NCBI RefSeq assembly: GCF_022288725.1
Contig: NZ_JAKNTA010000011.1
Coordinates: 124,001-188,000, forward strand
Direction: 5' to 3'
From: Kitasatospora sp. A2-31
Lineage (GTDB): Bacteria; Actinomycetota; Actinomycetes; Streptomycetales; Streptomycetaceae
DNA length: 64,000 nt
Every line of letters starts with the position of its first letter. Position 1 is the first letter of the stretch. Below, one piece after another: positions 35,589 through 45,831 of the stretch. The translations under genes were made by a program, and so were the position numbers. The notes under the pieces were generated by a model that did not search any database, was not told the origin of the DNA, and saw only the letters and a program-made list of their open reading frames with translations.

Positions 35589-36623
35589 CCACCTCACCGA
35601 CGACACCGTGGCGATCACCCTCGCGGTGCCGGACCGGCTGGCCGGCGCCTTCGCCCACCGCGCCGGGCAGCACGTGGTGATCCGCCACCGGCAGGACGGG
35701 CGCGACCTGCGGCGCTGCTACTCGGTCTGCCCGCCGCCGTCCGACCCCGGCCGGCTCCGGCTGATCGTCAAGCGGGCGAGCCCGGACGGTTTCGGGGCGC
35801 ACGCGACGACCCGCCTGGCGGTGGGAGACCGGCTGCAGGTCTCCCCGCCGGCCGGCACCTTCCAGCTGGCCGCCGCCCCGGTCGCGCACCACGTGCTGCT
35901 GGCCGGCGGCACCGGCATCGCCCCGCTGCTGGCGATGGCCGCGGCCGCACTGCGCGACGACCCGGGCTGCCGCGTCTCACTGCTGTACGCCGCCCGCGGC
36001 GCCGGCTCGCTGCTGCTGGCCGACGAGCTGGCCGACCTGAAGGACGCGTACCTGGGCAGGCTCACCATGCTCCAGGTCTTCTCCCGGGAGCGCCGGGAGG
36101 CGGAGCTGCTCTCCGGCCGGCTCGACGGCGACCGGCTGCGGCGCCTGCTGTCCGCGCCGGGCACCGAGTTCGACGCGGCCACCGCCTTCTACCTGTGCGG
36201 ACCGTGGGGGCTGGTGGCGCTGGCCCGGACCGCGCTCGCCGAGGCCGGCGCGGCCGAGCGGCAGATCCGTCTGGAGCTCTTCTCGCCCGAGGGGACGCCC
36301 GCCGCGGTCCCGGTGCCGCCGGCCGGCCGCAGCGTCCGGGTCACCGCACGGCTCGGCGGCCACACCGCCGGCGCCCGGATGCTGCCCGGCGACCGCACCC
36401 TGCTGGACGCGGTGCTGCGGGTCCGGCCGGACGCACCGTACTCCTGCCGGGTCGGGCTCTGCGGCAGCTGCCGCGCCCGGGTGGTCTCCGGCTCGGCGGC
36501 ACTGGACAGCCAGTACGCGCTCGACAGTACGCGCTCGACCCGGCCGAGGTGGCGGCCGGCTACACCCTCACCTGTCGCGCCCGTCCGCAGACGGACGCGA
36601 TCGAACTCGACTTCGACGCCTGA
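35589..36623 (+). pseudogene. antL: PaaE-like reductase AntL, 5' truncated and frameshifted
   Basis: The electron-transfer subunit: FAD/NAD(P)H reductase with a C-terminal plant-type 2Fe-2S ferredoxin. Seen: RAGQHVVIRHRQDGRDLRRCYSVC, LLAGGTGIAPLLAM, FYLCGPWGLV, and YSCRVGLCGSCRARV with a later TLTCRARP (four Cys ligands). About 14 N-terminal residues are missing at the join with antJ. A 14-bp duplication at 36511-36538 shifts the frame 30 codons before the end; without it the protein ends YALDPAEVAAGYTLTC...DAIELDFDA with stop at 36623. Confidence 0.87.
36511..36538. repeat. Exact 14-bp tandem duplication in antL
   Basis: CAGTACGCGCTCGA at 36511-36524 and 36525-36538. It breaks the antL frame. 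Confidence 0.95.
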
Positions 36624-36679
36624 GACCTCGGGCGTCCCGAACGCCGGCCCCGGCGGGGCCGGCGCAGAGAGGAACCAAG

Positions 36680-37453
36680 ATGACGTCGACCAGACTCGCC
36701 AACCGGACCGCGCTGGTGACCGGTGGCAGCCGCGGCATCGGCCGGGCGATTTCGCTGCGGCTCGCCGCCGAGGGCGCGCTGGTGGCCGTGCACTACGGCC
36801 ACGACCACCAGGCCGCGCAGGACACCGTCAAGCAGATCGAGGCGGACGGCGGCCGGGCCTTCGCCCTGCGCGCCGAGCTCGGGGTGCCGGGCGACGCCGA
36901 GGCCGTCTGGGACGGCTTCGACCGGGGCCTGGAGGCGCTGGGCGCGCCGGCCGGGGTGGACATCGTGGTGAACAACGCGGGCGTCACGCTGCCCAAGTCC
37001 ATCGCGGACGTCACCGAGGAGGACTACGACCGGGTCTTCGCCGTCAACACCCGTGCGCCGTTCTTCATCCTCCAGCGCGCGCTGCCCCGGCTGCGCGACG
37101 GCGGCCGCATCGTCAACGTCTCCTCGGGCGCCGCCCGGATCGCCTACCCGGCGATCGCCGCCTACACGATGACCAAGGGCGCGCTGGACGTCCTCACCCC
37201 GGCCCTGGCCCTGCAGTTGGGCCCGCGCGGCATCACCGTCAACACCGTCGCGCCCGGCTTCACCGACACCGCGATCAACCCGACCCTCGCCGACCCGCAG
37301 ATCCGCAGCGCCCTCGCCGCGCACTCGGCCTTCAACCGGCTCGGCGCGCCCGCCGACATCGCCGACGTGGTGGCCTTCCTGGCCGGTGACGACGCCCGCT
37401 GGATCACCGGCCAGTGGATCGACGCGACCGGCGGCGTCCACCTCGGCCTCTGA
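36680..37453 (+). CDS. antM: SDR ketoreductase AntM
   Basis: A 257-residue short-chain dehydrogenase with TALVTGGSRGIGRAIS (NADP site), VNNAGVTLP, the Ser in VNVSSGAARIAYPAI, the YxxxK in YTMTKGAL and GITVNTVAPGFTDT. In the antimycin pathway the stand-alone AntM is assigned to reduction of the C-8 ketone formed by AntD. Start ATG 36680 has AGAGAGGAA upstream. The next gene starts 17 bp after its stop. Intact. Confidence 0.93.
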   Translation: MTSTRLANRTALVTGGSRGIGRAISLRLAAEGALVAVHYGHDHQAAQDTVKQIEADGGRAFALRAELGVPGDAEAVWDGFDRGLEALGAPAGVDIVVNNAGVTLPKSIADVTEEDYDRVFAVNTRAPFFILQRALPRLRDGGRIVNVSSGAARIAYPAIAAYTMTKGALDVLTPALALQLGPRGITVNTVAPGFTDTAINPTLADPQIRSALAAHSAFNRLGAPADIADVVAFLAGDDARWITGQWIDATGGVHLGL

Positions 37454-37470
37454 CACCCTGGAGCCCACAG

Positions 37471-38322
37471 ATGATCAACCGAACGCCCGTCCCCGGGGAC
37501 GCCGCCGAGCTGGCCGTCTTCTCGGGCACCTCGCCGTACGAGGACTACGTGCACGCCTCGGTGCTCGGCTCGCTCCAGCAGCCGTCGCTCCAGCAGCCGT
37601 TCACCGACGCGCCCGACGAGATGGGTTTCCTGGTCACCACCCAGGTGATGGAACTGTGGTTCAAGCTGATCGTGCACGAGTGGCGCGCGGCCTGCGACGC
37701 GTTCGCCAAGCAGGACCTGCCGGCGGCGCTGGACGCGCTGGAGCGCAGCCGCCGTGCCCACCTGTCGCTCAACGCCAGCTGGACGCCGCTGGCCGCGCTG
37801 ACGCCGGTCCGCTTCAACGGCTTCCGGGCCGCCTTCGGCAAGGCCTCGGGCGCCCAGTCCGTCCGGTACCGGATGATGGAGTTCCTGCTCGGCGAGAAGT
37901 CCGACGCGATCCTGGACGCCCACCGCGGCGACCCCGTGGAGCACGCCGAGCTGGGTGAGCACCTGCACGCCCCCTCGCTCTGGGACGAGGTGCTGCGCTA
38001 CCTGCACTCCCAGGGCCACGAGGTGCCGCAGGCCGTGCTCCGGCGGGACGTCACCCAGGAGTACCGGCCGGACGAGGGCGTCGTCGAGGTGTGGCGGCGG
38101 ATCTACCGCGGACCGCAGCACGATCCGCTCCTGCGGTTGGCCGAGCTGCTCACCGACATCGCCGAGTCGGTCGAGCGCTGGCGCACCGACCACCTGCTGG
38201 TGGTGCGGCGGGCGATGGGGGCCAGGCCGGGCAGCGCAGGCACCTCCGGGTTGGACTGGCTGGACCGTCGCGCGCGGCGCCGGGTCTTCCCCGAGCTGTG
38301 GACGGTGCGCAGCCATGTCTGA
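37471..38322 (+). CDS. antN: Tryptophan 2,3-dioxygenase AntN
   Basis: A 283-residue haem dioxygenase that opens the indole ring of Trp to give N-formylkynurenine. It has PYEDYVHASVLGSLQQP, EMGFLVTTQVMELWFKLIVHEW, RFNGFRAAFGKASGAQS and the C-terminal RRARRRVFPELWTVRSHV. The 15-bp duplication at 37570-37599 doubles SLQQP in frame; relatives have a single LQQP here, so the insertion is probably tolerated or artefactual. It supplies anthranilate for the 3-aminosalicylate head group with antO and antP. Confidence 0.95.
   Translation: MINRTPVPGDAAELAVFSGTSPYEDYVHASVLGSLQQPSLQQPFTDAPDEMGFLVTTQVMELWFKLIVHEWRAACDAFAKQDLPAALDALERSRRAHLSLNASWTPLAALTPVRFNGFRAAFGKASGAQSVRYRMMEFLLGEKSDAILDAHRGDPVEHAELGEHLHAPSLWDEVLRYLHSQGHEVPQAVLRRDVTQEYRPDEGVVEVWRRIYRGPQHDPLLRLAELLTDIAESVERWRTDHLLVVRRAMGARPGSAGTSGLDWLDRRARRRVFPELWTVRSHV
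37570..37599. repeat. Exact 15-bp tandem duplication in antN (in frame)
   Basis: TCGCTCCAGCAGCCG at 37570-37584 and 37585-37599; adds five residues to AntN. Confidence 0.9.
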
Positions 38323-39272
38323 GCCCACGTCCGACCCGAGCGTCACGTCCGACCCGAGCACCACGAACCGCCACGACGGCCGCCGCCGTCACGGCGACCA
38401 CGACGGCCGGCAGGACGATCTCCGCCTTCGCCGCCGAGGAGGAGCGGAGGGTGCTCGGCCTCCGGCCGGTGCTGGCCCCGGTCCACGGCCGTTACGGCGA
38501 CCACCCGCACCAGGTCTACGACCTGTGGCCGGCCGCGGGCGACCCCGCCGACACACCCCTGGTGATCCTGTTGCACGGCGGCTACTGGCGCTACGACCGG
38601 ATGCACCTGACGCCGTTCGCCGCCTACCTGGCGGGGCAGGGGCTGACCACCCTGCTGCCGGGCTTCCGTCGCTCCGGAGGCGCGGGCGGCTACCCGGAGA
38701 CCTTCGACGACATCGCGCGCATCGTGGACACCCTCCCGGCCGGCCGGCCGTACGTCCTCGCCGGGCACTGCTCGGGCGGGCACCTGGCGTTGTGGGCCGG
38801 GGCCCGCGCGCTGCTGCCGGCCGACTCCCCCTGGCACGCCAGCGCCGGGTCGCCCACCGCGATCCTCGCGCTCGCCCCGCTCACCGACCTCGAAGCCACC
38901 ATCCGGGACCGGCTCAGCGAGGACGCGGCCCTGCAACTGCTCGGCGGCCCGGAGGCCGTACCCGAGCGGCTGCCGCTGGTGGACCCGGTCACCCTGCTGC
39001 GCGGGCCGGGCACCACCGGGGTGCGCACCGTCCTGCTGCACGGCGCGCTCGACGAGGAGGTGCCGCTCGACCAGTTCACCGACTACGCCGCCGTCCACCG
39101 GGACCTGGAGGTCGTCGTGCTGCCGGACACCGGCCACTACACCCTGATCGAGCCCGGCGCGCCGGGCGCCCGCGCGGTCGCGGAGCAGTTGCACCGGCTG
39201 GCCGCAGAGTTCGGCCCGGGGCGAGCCGCCGGGAGCGCCGCGGCCACCGGGAGCGCCGGGAGCACGGCATGA
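38315..39272 (+). CDS. antO: Alpha/beta hydrolase AntO, kynurenine-formamidase-like
   Basis: The core from about 38410 shows VILLHGGYWRYDRMHLTPF (HGGYW oxyanion motif of kynurenine formamidases), the nucleophile in AGHCSGGHLALWAGA, and the catalytic His in LPDTGHYTLIEP. It could release formate from N-formylkynurenine. In antimycin work the AntO position is linked to the N-formyl group of the salicylate, so formyl transfer is another option. The start is unsure: ATG 38315 overlaps the antN stop but is in another frame (MSEPTSDPSVTS), while the core frame offers only a GTG at 38451, preceded by GAGGAGGAG. A small frame error near 38390 is likely. The stop overlaps the antP start. Confidence 0.8.
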
Positions 39273-40390
39273 GCAGCACCGCCGAACGCCTCGCCGCCCG
39301 GGCCGCCGCGCTGGATTCCGCCGACCCGCTGTCCGGCCTGCGCGAGCGCTTCCTGCTCCCGCCGGGCGTCGTCTACCTGGACGGCAACTCGCTCGGCGCG
39401 CTGCCCGCGGCCGTCCCGCCGGTGCTGGCGGACGCGGTGCACCGGCAGTGGGGCACCGGTCTGATCCGTTCCTGGAACGACCACGCCTGGTGGCAGGCCC
39501 CGCTGCGGGTCGGCGACGCGGTCGGACGCCTGATCGGTGCGGCCCCGGGGCAGGTGGTGGTCGGCGACTCCACCAGCGTGCAGCTGTTCAACGCGCTGAG
39601 CGCGGCGGTCCGGCTCCGCCCCGGCCGGCCGCTGCTGGTCGTCGACCGGGACCACTTCCCCACCGACCGGTACCTCGCCGCCTCCGTCGCCCGGCTCCAC
39701 GGCCTCCGGCTCCGCGCGGTGCCGGCCGACGCGCTGGCGGACCTGCTGTCCCGGGAGGGGGAGCAGGTGGCCGCCGTACTCGGCGCACCGGTGGACTACC
39801 GCACCGGCCGGCTGACCGACCCGGCGGCCGTGACGCGGGCCGCCCACGACGCGGGCGCGCTGGCGGTGTGGGACCTGTGCCACGCCGCCGGAGCGCTGCC
39901 GCTGGACCTGGACGCGCTCGGCGCCGACCTGGCCGTCGGCTGCGGCTACAAGTACCTGTGCGGCGGCCCGGGCGCCCCGGCCTTCCTCTACGTCGCCCAC
40001 CGGCACCAGGCCGACTTCGACCACCCCCTGACCGGCTGGAACGGCCACGCCGACCCGTTCGACCCGACCGAGGAGTACCGGCCCGCCGAGGGCGTCTCGC
40101 GCGCGCGGATCGGCACTCCGCCGATGCTCTCCCTGCTCGCGCTGGAAGCCGCCCTCACCGTCTTCGAGGGCGTCGACCCGGCCCGGCTGCGGGCCAAGAG
40201 CCTCTCCCTGACCGGCTTCCTGCTCGACTGCGCCGACGACCTGCTCGCCCCGCAGGGTTTCACCCTCGGGGTCAACGCCCTCTACGTCTCCCATGCCGAC
40301 GTGCTGCACGCCATGACCACCCTCCGGGAGATCGCCGCGGAGGGCGCGCACCGGCCGTACCTGGCCAAGCGGCGGGCGGTGGTGACCTGA
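39269..40390 (+). CDS. antP: Kynureninase AntP, probable in-frame internal deletion
   Basis: A 373-residue PLP enzyme that splits kynurenine into anthranilate and alanine. Marks: VVYLDGNSLGALP, TGLIRSWNDHAWW, VVGDSTSVQLFNAL, ALAVWDLCHAAGALPLDLDALGADLAVGCGYKYLCGGPGAPAFLYV with the cofactor Lys in GYKYL. Family members are about 400-420 residues. Near 40262 the text jumps from LLAPQGFTL to GVNALYVSHADVLHAM; the intervening segment with the SLRHPHA-type motif (about 45 residues) is missing, in frame. Activity of the protein as written is doubtful. ATGA overlap with antO. Confidence 0.85.
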   Translation: MSSTAERLAARAAALDSADPLSGLRERFLLPPGVVYLDGNSLGALPAAVPPVLADAVHRQWGTGLIRSWNDHAWWQAPLRVGDAVGRLIGAAPGQVVVGDSTSVQLFNALSAAVRLRPGRPLLVVDRDHFPTDRYLAASVARLHGLRLRAVPADALADLLSREGEQVAAVLGAPVDYRTGRLTDPAAVTRAAHDAGALAVWDLCHAAGALPLDLDALGADLAVGCGYKYLCGGPGAPAFLYVAHRHQADFDHPLTGWNGHADPFDPTEEYRPAEGVSRARIGTPPMLSLLALEAALTVFEGVDPARLRAKSLSLTGFLLDCADDLLAPQGFTLGVNALYVSHADVLHAMTTLREIAAEGAHRPYLAKRRAVVT

Positions 40391-40454
40391 AGCACGACCG
40401 GTGAGCCGGACGACCGCCCCGGTACGGCGCCGCACCTGCGACCCGGGTGGGACC

Positions 40455-40528
40455 GGTGCCGTCCGAGCGGTGCCGTCCGGACCGGTGTCGTCCGGGCCGG
40501 CGCCGTCCGGACGGGTGTCGTCCGCCCC
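40455..40528. repeat. Five 14-15-bp tandem repeats upstream of ctaG-like gene
   Basis: Units starting at 40455, 40469, 40484, 40499 and 40514 follow GGYGYCGTCCGRNCC. They fill part of the 278-bp gap between antP and the CtaG-like gene. Confidence 0.7.
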
Positions 40529-40668
40529 CGACCCTTGCCGTCCCGGCTCGCCGCCGGAAGGGGGCCGGGGGGAGGCCCGGGGTAAGGCCCGCCTAGGCTG
40601 TAGGGCGAACCAAAACGGGCGAACCGGACCCACCCTGGGCCCGCGACGAGGGAAAGCAGGACCCGCCG

Positions 40669-41667
40669 ATGGGCGACGGAATGTCAGGGATGCACCACCA
40701 CGGCGGGATGTCGCAGCTGGGACCGTTCTCCCTCTCCAACGTCATGACCTGGTCCCCCGACTGGGTCTTCCTGATCGGCAGCCTGGTCGCCCTGGCGCTG
40801 TACGTGACCGGCGTGGTCCGGCTGTACCGCCGCGGCGACCGCTGGCCGATCGGCCGGACCGTCGGCTGGGTCGCGGGCGTAGGCTCGGTGATCCTGGTCA
40901 CCTGTACCGGGCTCAACGACTACGGCATGGTGTTGTTCAGCGCGCACATGATGCAGCACATGGTGCTCTCCATGCTGTCGCCGATCCTGCTGCTGCTCGG
41001 GGCGCCGATCACGCTGGCGCTGCGCTCGCTGCGTCCGGCCGGCAAGGGCCGGCCGCGCGGTCCCCGCGAGCTGCTGGTGGCGCTGCTGCACAGCACCTAC
41101 GTCCGGGTGATCTCGCACCCCGCGTTCACCATTCCGCTGTTCATCGCGAGCCTGTACGGGGTGTACTTCACCCCGCTGTTCGACTTCCTGATGCAGTACC
41201 GGCTCGGGCACATCTTCATGATGGTGCACTTCCTGGCCGCCGGCCTGGCGTTCTTCTGGCCGATCATGGGCGTGGACCCGGGCCCGCACCGGCCCGGCCA
41301 CGTGATGCGGATCATCGAGCTGTTCATGGGGATGCCGTTCCACGCGTTCTTCGGCGTGGCCGTGATGATGGGCAGCCACCAGCTGGTGAGCACCTTCACC
41401 GAGGCGGGCGCCCCGCCCGGCACCGACCTGCTGGCCGACCAGAAGCTGGCCGGCGGCATCACCTGGGCGTTCGGCGAGATCCCGACCGCGATCGTGCTGA
41501 TCGCGCTGGTCTACCAGTGGATGCGTTCCGAGCAGCGGCTCTCCCGCCGCCGGGACCGCGCCGAGGACCGCAACGGCGACGCCGAGCTGGCGGCGTACAA
41601 CGCCTACCTGGCCTCGCTCGACAAGCGGAACCAGCGCCCGGCGGCCCCGGCCGCCGACGCCGGCTGA
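40669..41667 (+). CDS. Cytochrome c oxidase assembly protein (CtaG/caa3-type)
   Basis: A 332-residue membrane protein with about seven spans, of the caa3_CtaG family that helps put copper into cytochrome c oxidase. The N-terminus MGDGMSGMHHHGGMS is rich in Met and His and may bind copper. Family marks: LSNVMTWSPDWVFL, LFSAHMMQHMVLSMLSPILLLLGAP, HPAFTIPLFIASLYGVYFT, GHIFMMVHFLAAGLAFFWPIMGVDP. A strong terminator follows. It marks the end of the antimycin cluster on this side. Confidence 0.9.
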   Translation: MGDGMSGMHHHGGMSQLGPFSLSNVMTWSPDWVFLIGSLVALALYVTGVVRLYRRGDRWPIGRTVGWVAGVGSVILVTCTGLNDYGMVLFSAHMMQHMVLSMLSPILLLLGAPITLALRSLRPAGKGRPRGPRELLVALLHSTYVRVISHPAFTIPLFIASLYGVYFTPLFDFLMQYRLGHIFMMVHFLAAGLAFFWPIMGVDPGPHRPGHVMRIIELFMGMPFHAFFGVAVMMGSHQLVSTFTEAGAPPGTDLLADQKLAGGITWAFGEIPTAIVLIALVYQWMRSEQRLSRRRDRAEDRNGDAELAAYNAYLASLDKRNQRPAAPAADAG

Positions 41668-41694
41668 GCCGACCGCTCCGGCCCCCTCCGGTCC

Positions 41695-41727
41695 CAGGAG
41701 CCCCCGCCCGTCGGGCGGGGGCTCCTG
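41695..41727 (+). terminator. Strong terminator after ctaG-like gene
   Basis: Perfect 16-bp inverted repeat (41695-41710 with 41712-41727), followed by TGTTT. It lies between convergent genes and may serve both strands. Confidence 0.85.
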
Positions 41728-41766
41728 TGTTTCCGGCCTCCGGCCGGCCGGCGCGAACGGGCGCGG

Positions 41767-42486
41767 TCAGGCCGACGGGTCGGTCCCGCCGCCCTGCCGG
41801 GCCAGGCCGGCGACCAGGATGTCCAGGCCGAACTCGAACCGCTCGCCCCCGACGTTGCGGGTGAGCGCCACGGCCATCGAGGTGATCATCGGGTACCGGT
41901 CGACCGGGATCGTGCCGAAGTACGCCAGGACCTGGTCGGTGAACTCCTGGGAGTTCCCGCCGCTGCGGGTCGAGGCCTCGAAGGTGGTCGCCGTGGTGTA
42001 CAGCCCGAGCAGGTCCACCCCGTACGCGGCCGTCTGCTCGTCCAGGCCACCGGCGCGCAGGATGGCGAGCATGTTCTCGGCGACGTCCATCGCGTGCGGG
42101 GTCATCGGGACGTTGGCGGTCACCGCGGCCTTGGCCAGGTCCCGGTGGCCGAGCAGGACGTCCCGCGAGCGCCGCAGCAGCCGCTTCAGCTGCTCCTGCC
42201 AGTCGGCCGGGTCGGGCCGTTCGAGCTCGATCTCGGAGTAGGCGAGGTCGAGGACCAGGTCGACCAGCTCCTCCTTGTTCCCGACGTGCGCGTAGAGGCT
42301 GGCCGCACCGGTGTCGAGCTCCTGGCCCACCCGGCGCATGCTCAGCGCGTCCATGCCCTCGGTGTCGACGATCCGCAGCGCGGCCTCGACGATCCGCTCG
42401 CGGGTGAGCGGCTGGCGCCGGGAGCCGCCCTTCTCCTTCTCCTGCCACTGCCCCGACCAGCTCGAACGCGGGGCTGCACTGGTCAT
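41767..42486 (-). CDS. TetR family regulator of the adjacent MFS pump
   Basis: A 239-residue TetR protein: RERIVEAALRIVDTEGMDALSMRRVGQEL, then GAASLYAHVGNKEELVDLVLDLAYSEI, and a TetR_C-type ligand domain with a VDLLGLYTTATTFEAST helix. It is divergent from an MFS exporter with 144 bp between starts, where two dyads lie, so it very likely represses both. AAGGAG sits 6 bases before the ATG at 42486. The larger frame upstream (MRRRPVKEPS) is less likely. Confidence 0.9.
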   Translation of the reverse strand: MTSAAPRSSWSGQWQEKEKGGSRRQPLTRERIVEAALRIVDTEGMDALSMRRVGQELDTGAASLYAHVGNKEELVDLVLDLAYSEIELERPDPADWQEQLKRLLRRSRDVLLGHRDLAKAAVTANVPMTPHAMDVAENMLAILRAGGLDEQTAAYGVDLLGLYTTATTFEASTRSGGNSQEFTDQVLAYFGTIPVDRYPMITSMAVALTRNVGGERFEFGLDILVAGLARQGGGTDPSA

Positions 42487-42551
42487 GGAGGGCTCCTTCA
42501 CGGGTCGACGACGCATCCCACCCTACTTGACACGAACGCCGTTCCATGGAA

Positions 42552-42581
42552 GAACACTGTTCGTCAAGCCAAACAGTGTTC
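42552..42581. promoter_or_regulatory. Operator: GAACACTGTT-N10-AACAGTGTTC
   Basis: Perfect 10-bp arms (42552-42561 and 42572-42581) with a 10-base spacer, between divergent tetR and MFS genes. TTGACA at 42527-42532 could be a -35 for the MFS promoter, which would place this dyad over or just past the start of transcription. Confidence 0.75.
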
Positions 42582-42595
42582 GTTCGGACGAACGA
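42580..42595. promoter_or_regulatory. Second dyad: TCGTTCG-N2-CGAACGA
   Basis: Perfect 7-bp arms directly next to the first operator, 36 bp upstream of the MFS start. GTTCGT-like half-sites recur through 42530-42602, so several TetR dimers may bind. Confidence 0.65.
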
Positions 42596-42630
42596 GGTTC
42601 GTCCAGCTCTGAATCCACTCGGAGACCCGC

Positions 42631-44093
42631 ATGACCAGTCCGACCGCCACTTCCGCCCCCGCCGCACCGGCCGCGCCCGAGCCCGCCGGCTACCGGCTGC
42701 GCTGGGCCGCCCTGGCCGTGATCCTCGCCGCCGAGGTGATGGACCTCCTCGACACCACGATCGTCGGAGTCGCCTCCCCCGCCATCCAGCACGACTTCGG
42801 CGGCAGCGGCGCGCAGATCCAGTGGATCTCCGCCTCCTACACGCTCGCCTTCGCCGTGCTGCTGATCACCGGCGGCCGGCTCGGCGACCTCTTCGGCCGC
42901 AAGCGCCTCTTCGTCGTCGGCGCGGCCGGCTTCACCGCCGCCTCGGTGCTCTGCGCGGCCGCGCCCGGCGCCGGCACGCTGATCGCCGCCCGGACCGTCC
43001 AGGGCCTCTTCGCCGCGCTGCTGATCCCGCAGGGGCTCGGCCTGATCAAGGCGATGTTCCCGCCCAAGGAGGTGGGCGCCGCGTTCGGGCTGTTCGGCCC
43101 CGTCCTCGGGCTCTCCTCCGTCCTCGGGCCGACGCTGGGCGGCTACCTCACCGACGCCGACTGGTTCGGCACCGGCTGGCGGATGGTCTTCCTGGTCAAC
43201 CTGCCGCTCGGCGTGCTCGCCGTGCTCGCGGCCCTCAAGGTGCTGCCCGCCGACCGCACCACCCGCGCCCCCGGCGCCGGCCGGCTCGACCCGGTGGGCG
43301 TCCTGGTGCTGAGCGCCGCCGTACTCCTCCTCGTCTACCCGCTGGTGCAGGGCCGCGAGCTGGGCTGGCCGCTCTGGACGTACGCCGCCATGGCGGCCTC
43401 GCTGCCGGTGCTCCGGCTCTTCACCGTCCACCAGCGGCGGGTGCTGCGCCGTGGCGGCACCCCGCTGATCGAGCCCTCGCTGTTCGGCAAGCGCGCCTTC
43501 ACCTCGGCGCTCGCCACCGGACTGGTCTTCTTCGCCGCCGTCTCCGGCCTGCTGCTGGTCTTCACCCTCCACCTGCAGCTCGGCCTCGGCTGGACCCCGC
43601 TCCACTCCGGGCTGAGCATGATCCCGCTCTCGCTCGGCATCGTGCTCGGCGCCGTCCTCTCGGGCGCCCTGCTCGGCCCGCGGTACGGCCGCAGGGTGCT
43701 GCACGCCGGCATGACGGTCGCGGCGGCGGGGGTGCTCGGGCTCCGGGCCACGGTCGAGCACTGGGCGGCCGACCTCACCAGCTGGGAGCTGGTCCCCGCG
43801 CTGGCCGTCGCCGGCCTCGGGCTCGGCCTGATCATGGCGCCGTTCTTCGACATCGCCCTGGCCGGGGTGGAGGACTCCGAGACCGGTTCGGCGGCCGGCG
43901 TGCTGAACGCGCAGCAGCAGCTCGGCGGCTCGATCGGGGTCGCGTTGCTCGGCACCGCCTTCTTCGGCCGGGCGGGTTCGGACGGATTCCGCCACGCCGC
44001 CGGCTGGACGTACGGCCTCACCGCCGGCCTGTTCGCGGTGACCTTCGTGGTCGCCTTCCTGCTCCCCCGCCACGCCCGACCGCAGGCCTGCCG

Positions 44094-44097
<4 letters not shown>
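42631..44097 (+). CDS. MFS drug exporter (DHA2, 14-TMS type)
   Basis: A 488-residue efflux pump of the DHA2 family that uses proton flow to export drugs. Marks: MDLLDTTIVGVASPAIQHDFGG (motif D1), ITGGRLGDLFGRKRLFVVGAAGFTAASVLCA (motif A), LFGPVLGLSSVLGPTLGGYLTD (motif C), and VLNAQQQLGGSIGVALLGTAFF near the end. Controlled by the divergent TetR. The last residues (HARPQACR) abut the broken icd gene at about 44092, so the C-terminus may be cut short by the same join. Confidence 0.9.
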
Positions 44098-45715
<1,618 letters not shown>

Positions 45716-45831
45716 CGGTACTCCGCTTCACGTCTCCAACGTCTTGACGTCAAGATATCTCGTCGGTGCCCCCTCGCTCCACCTCCCCCTGCCGTGGAAT
45801 GCGCGCGGGCCCCGCCCGGGGCGGACGGCGG

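Noticed and set aside
33812..36623. A phenylacetate degradation (paa) operon.
   Set aside because: PaaA/B/C/E-like genes here lack the other catabolic genes (epoxide isomerase, ring hydrolase) and sit among kynurenine, CCR and NRPS-PKS genes, which fits AntHIJKL.
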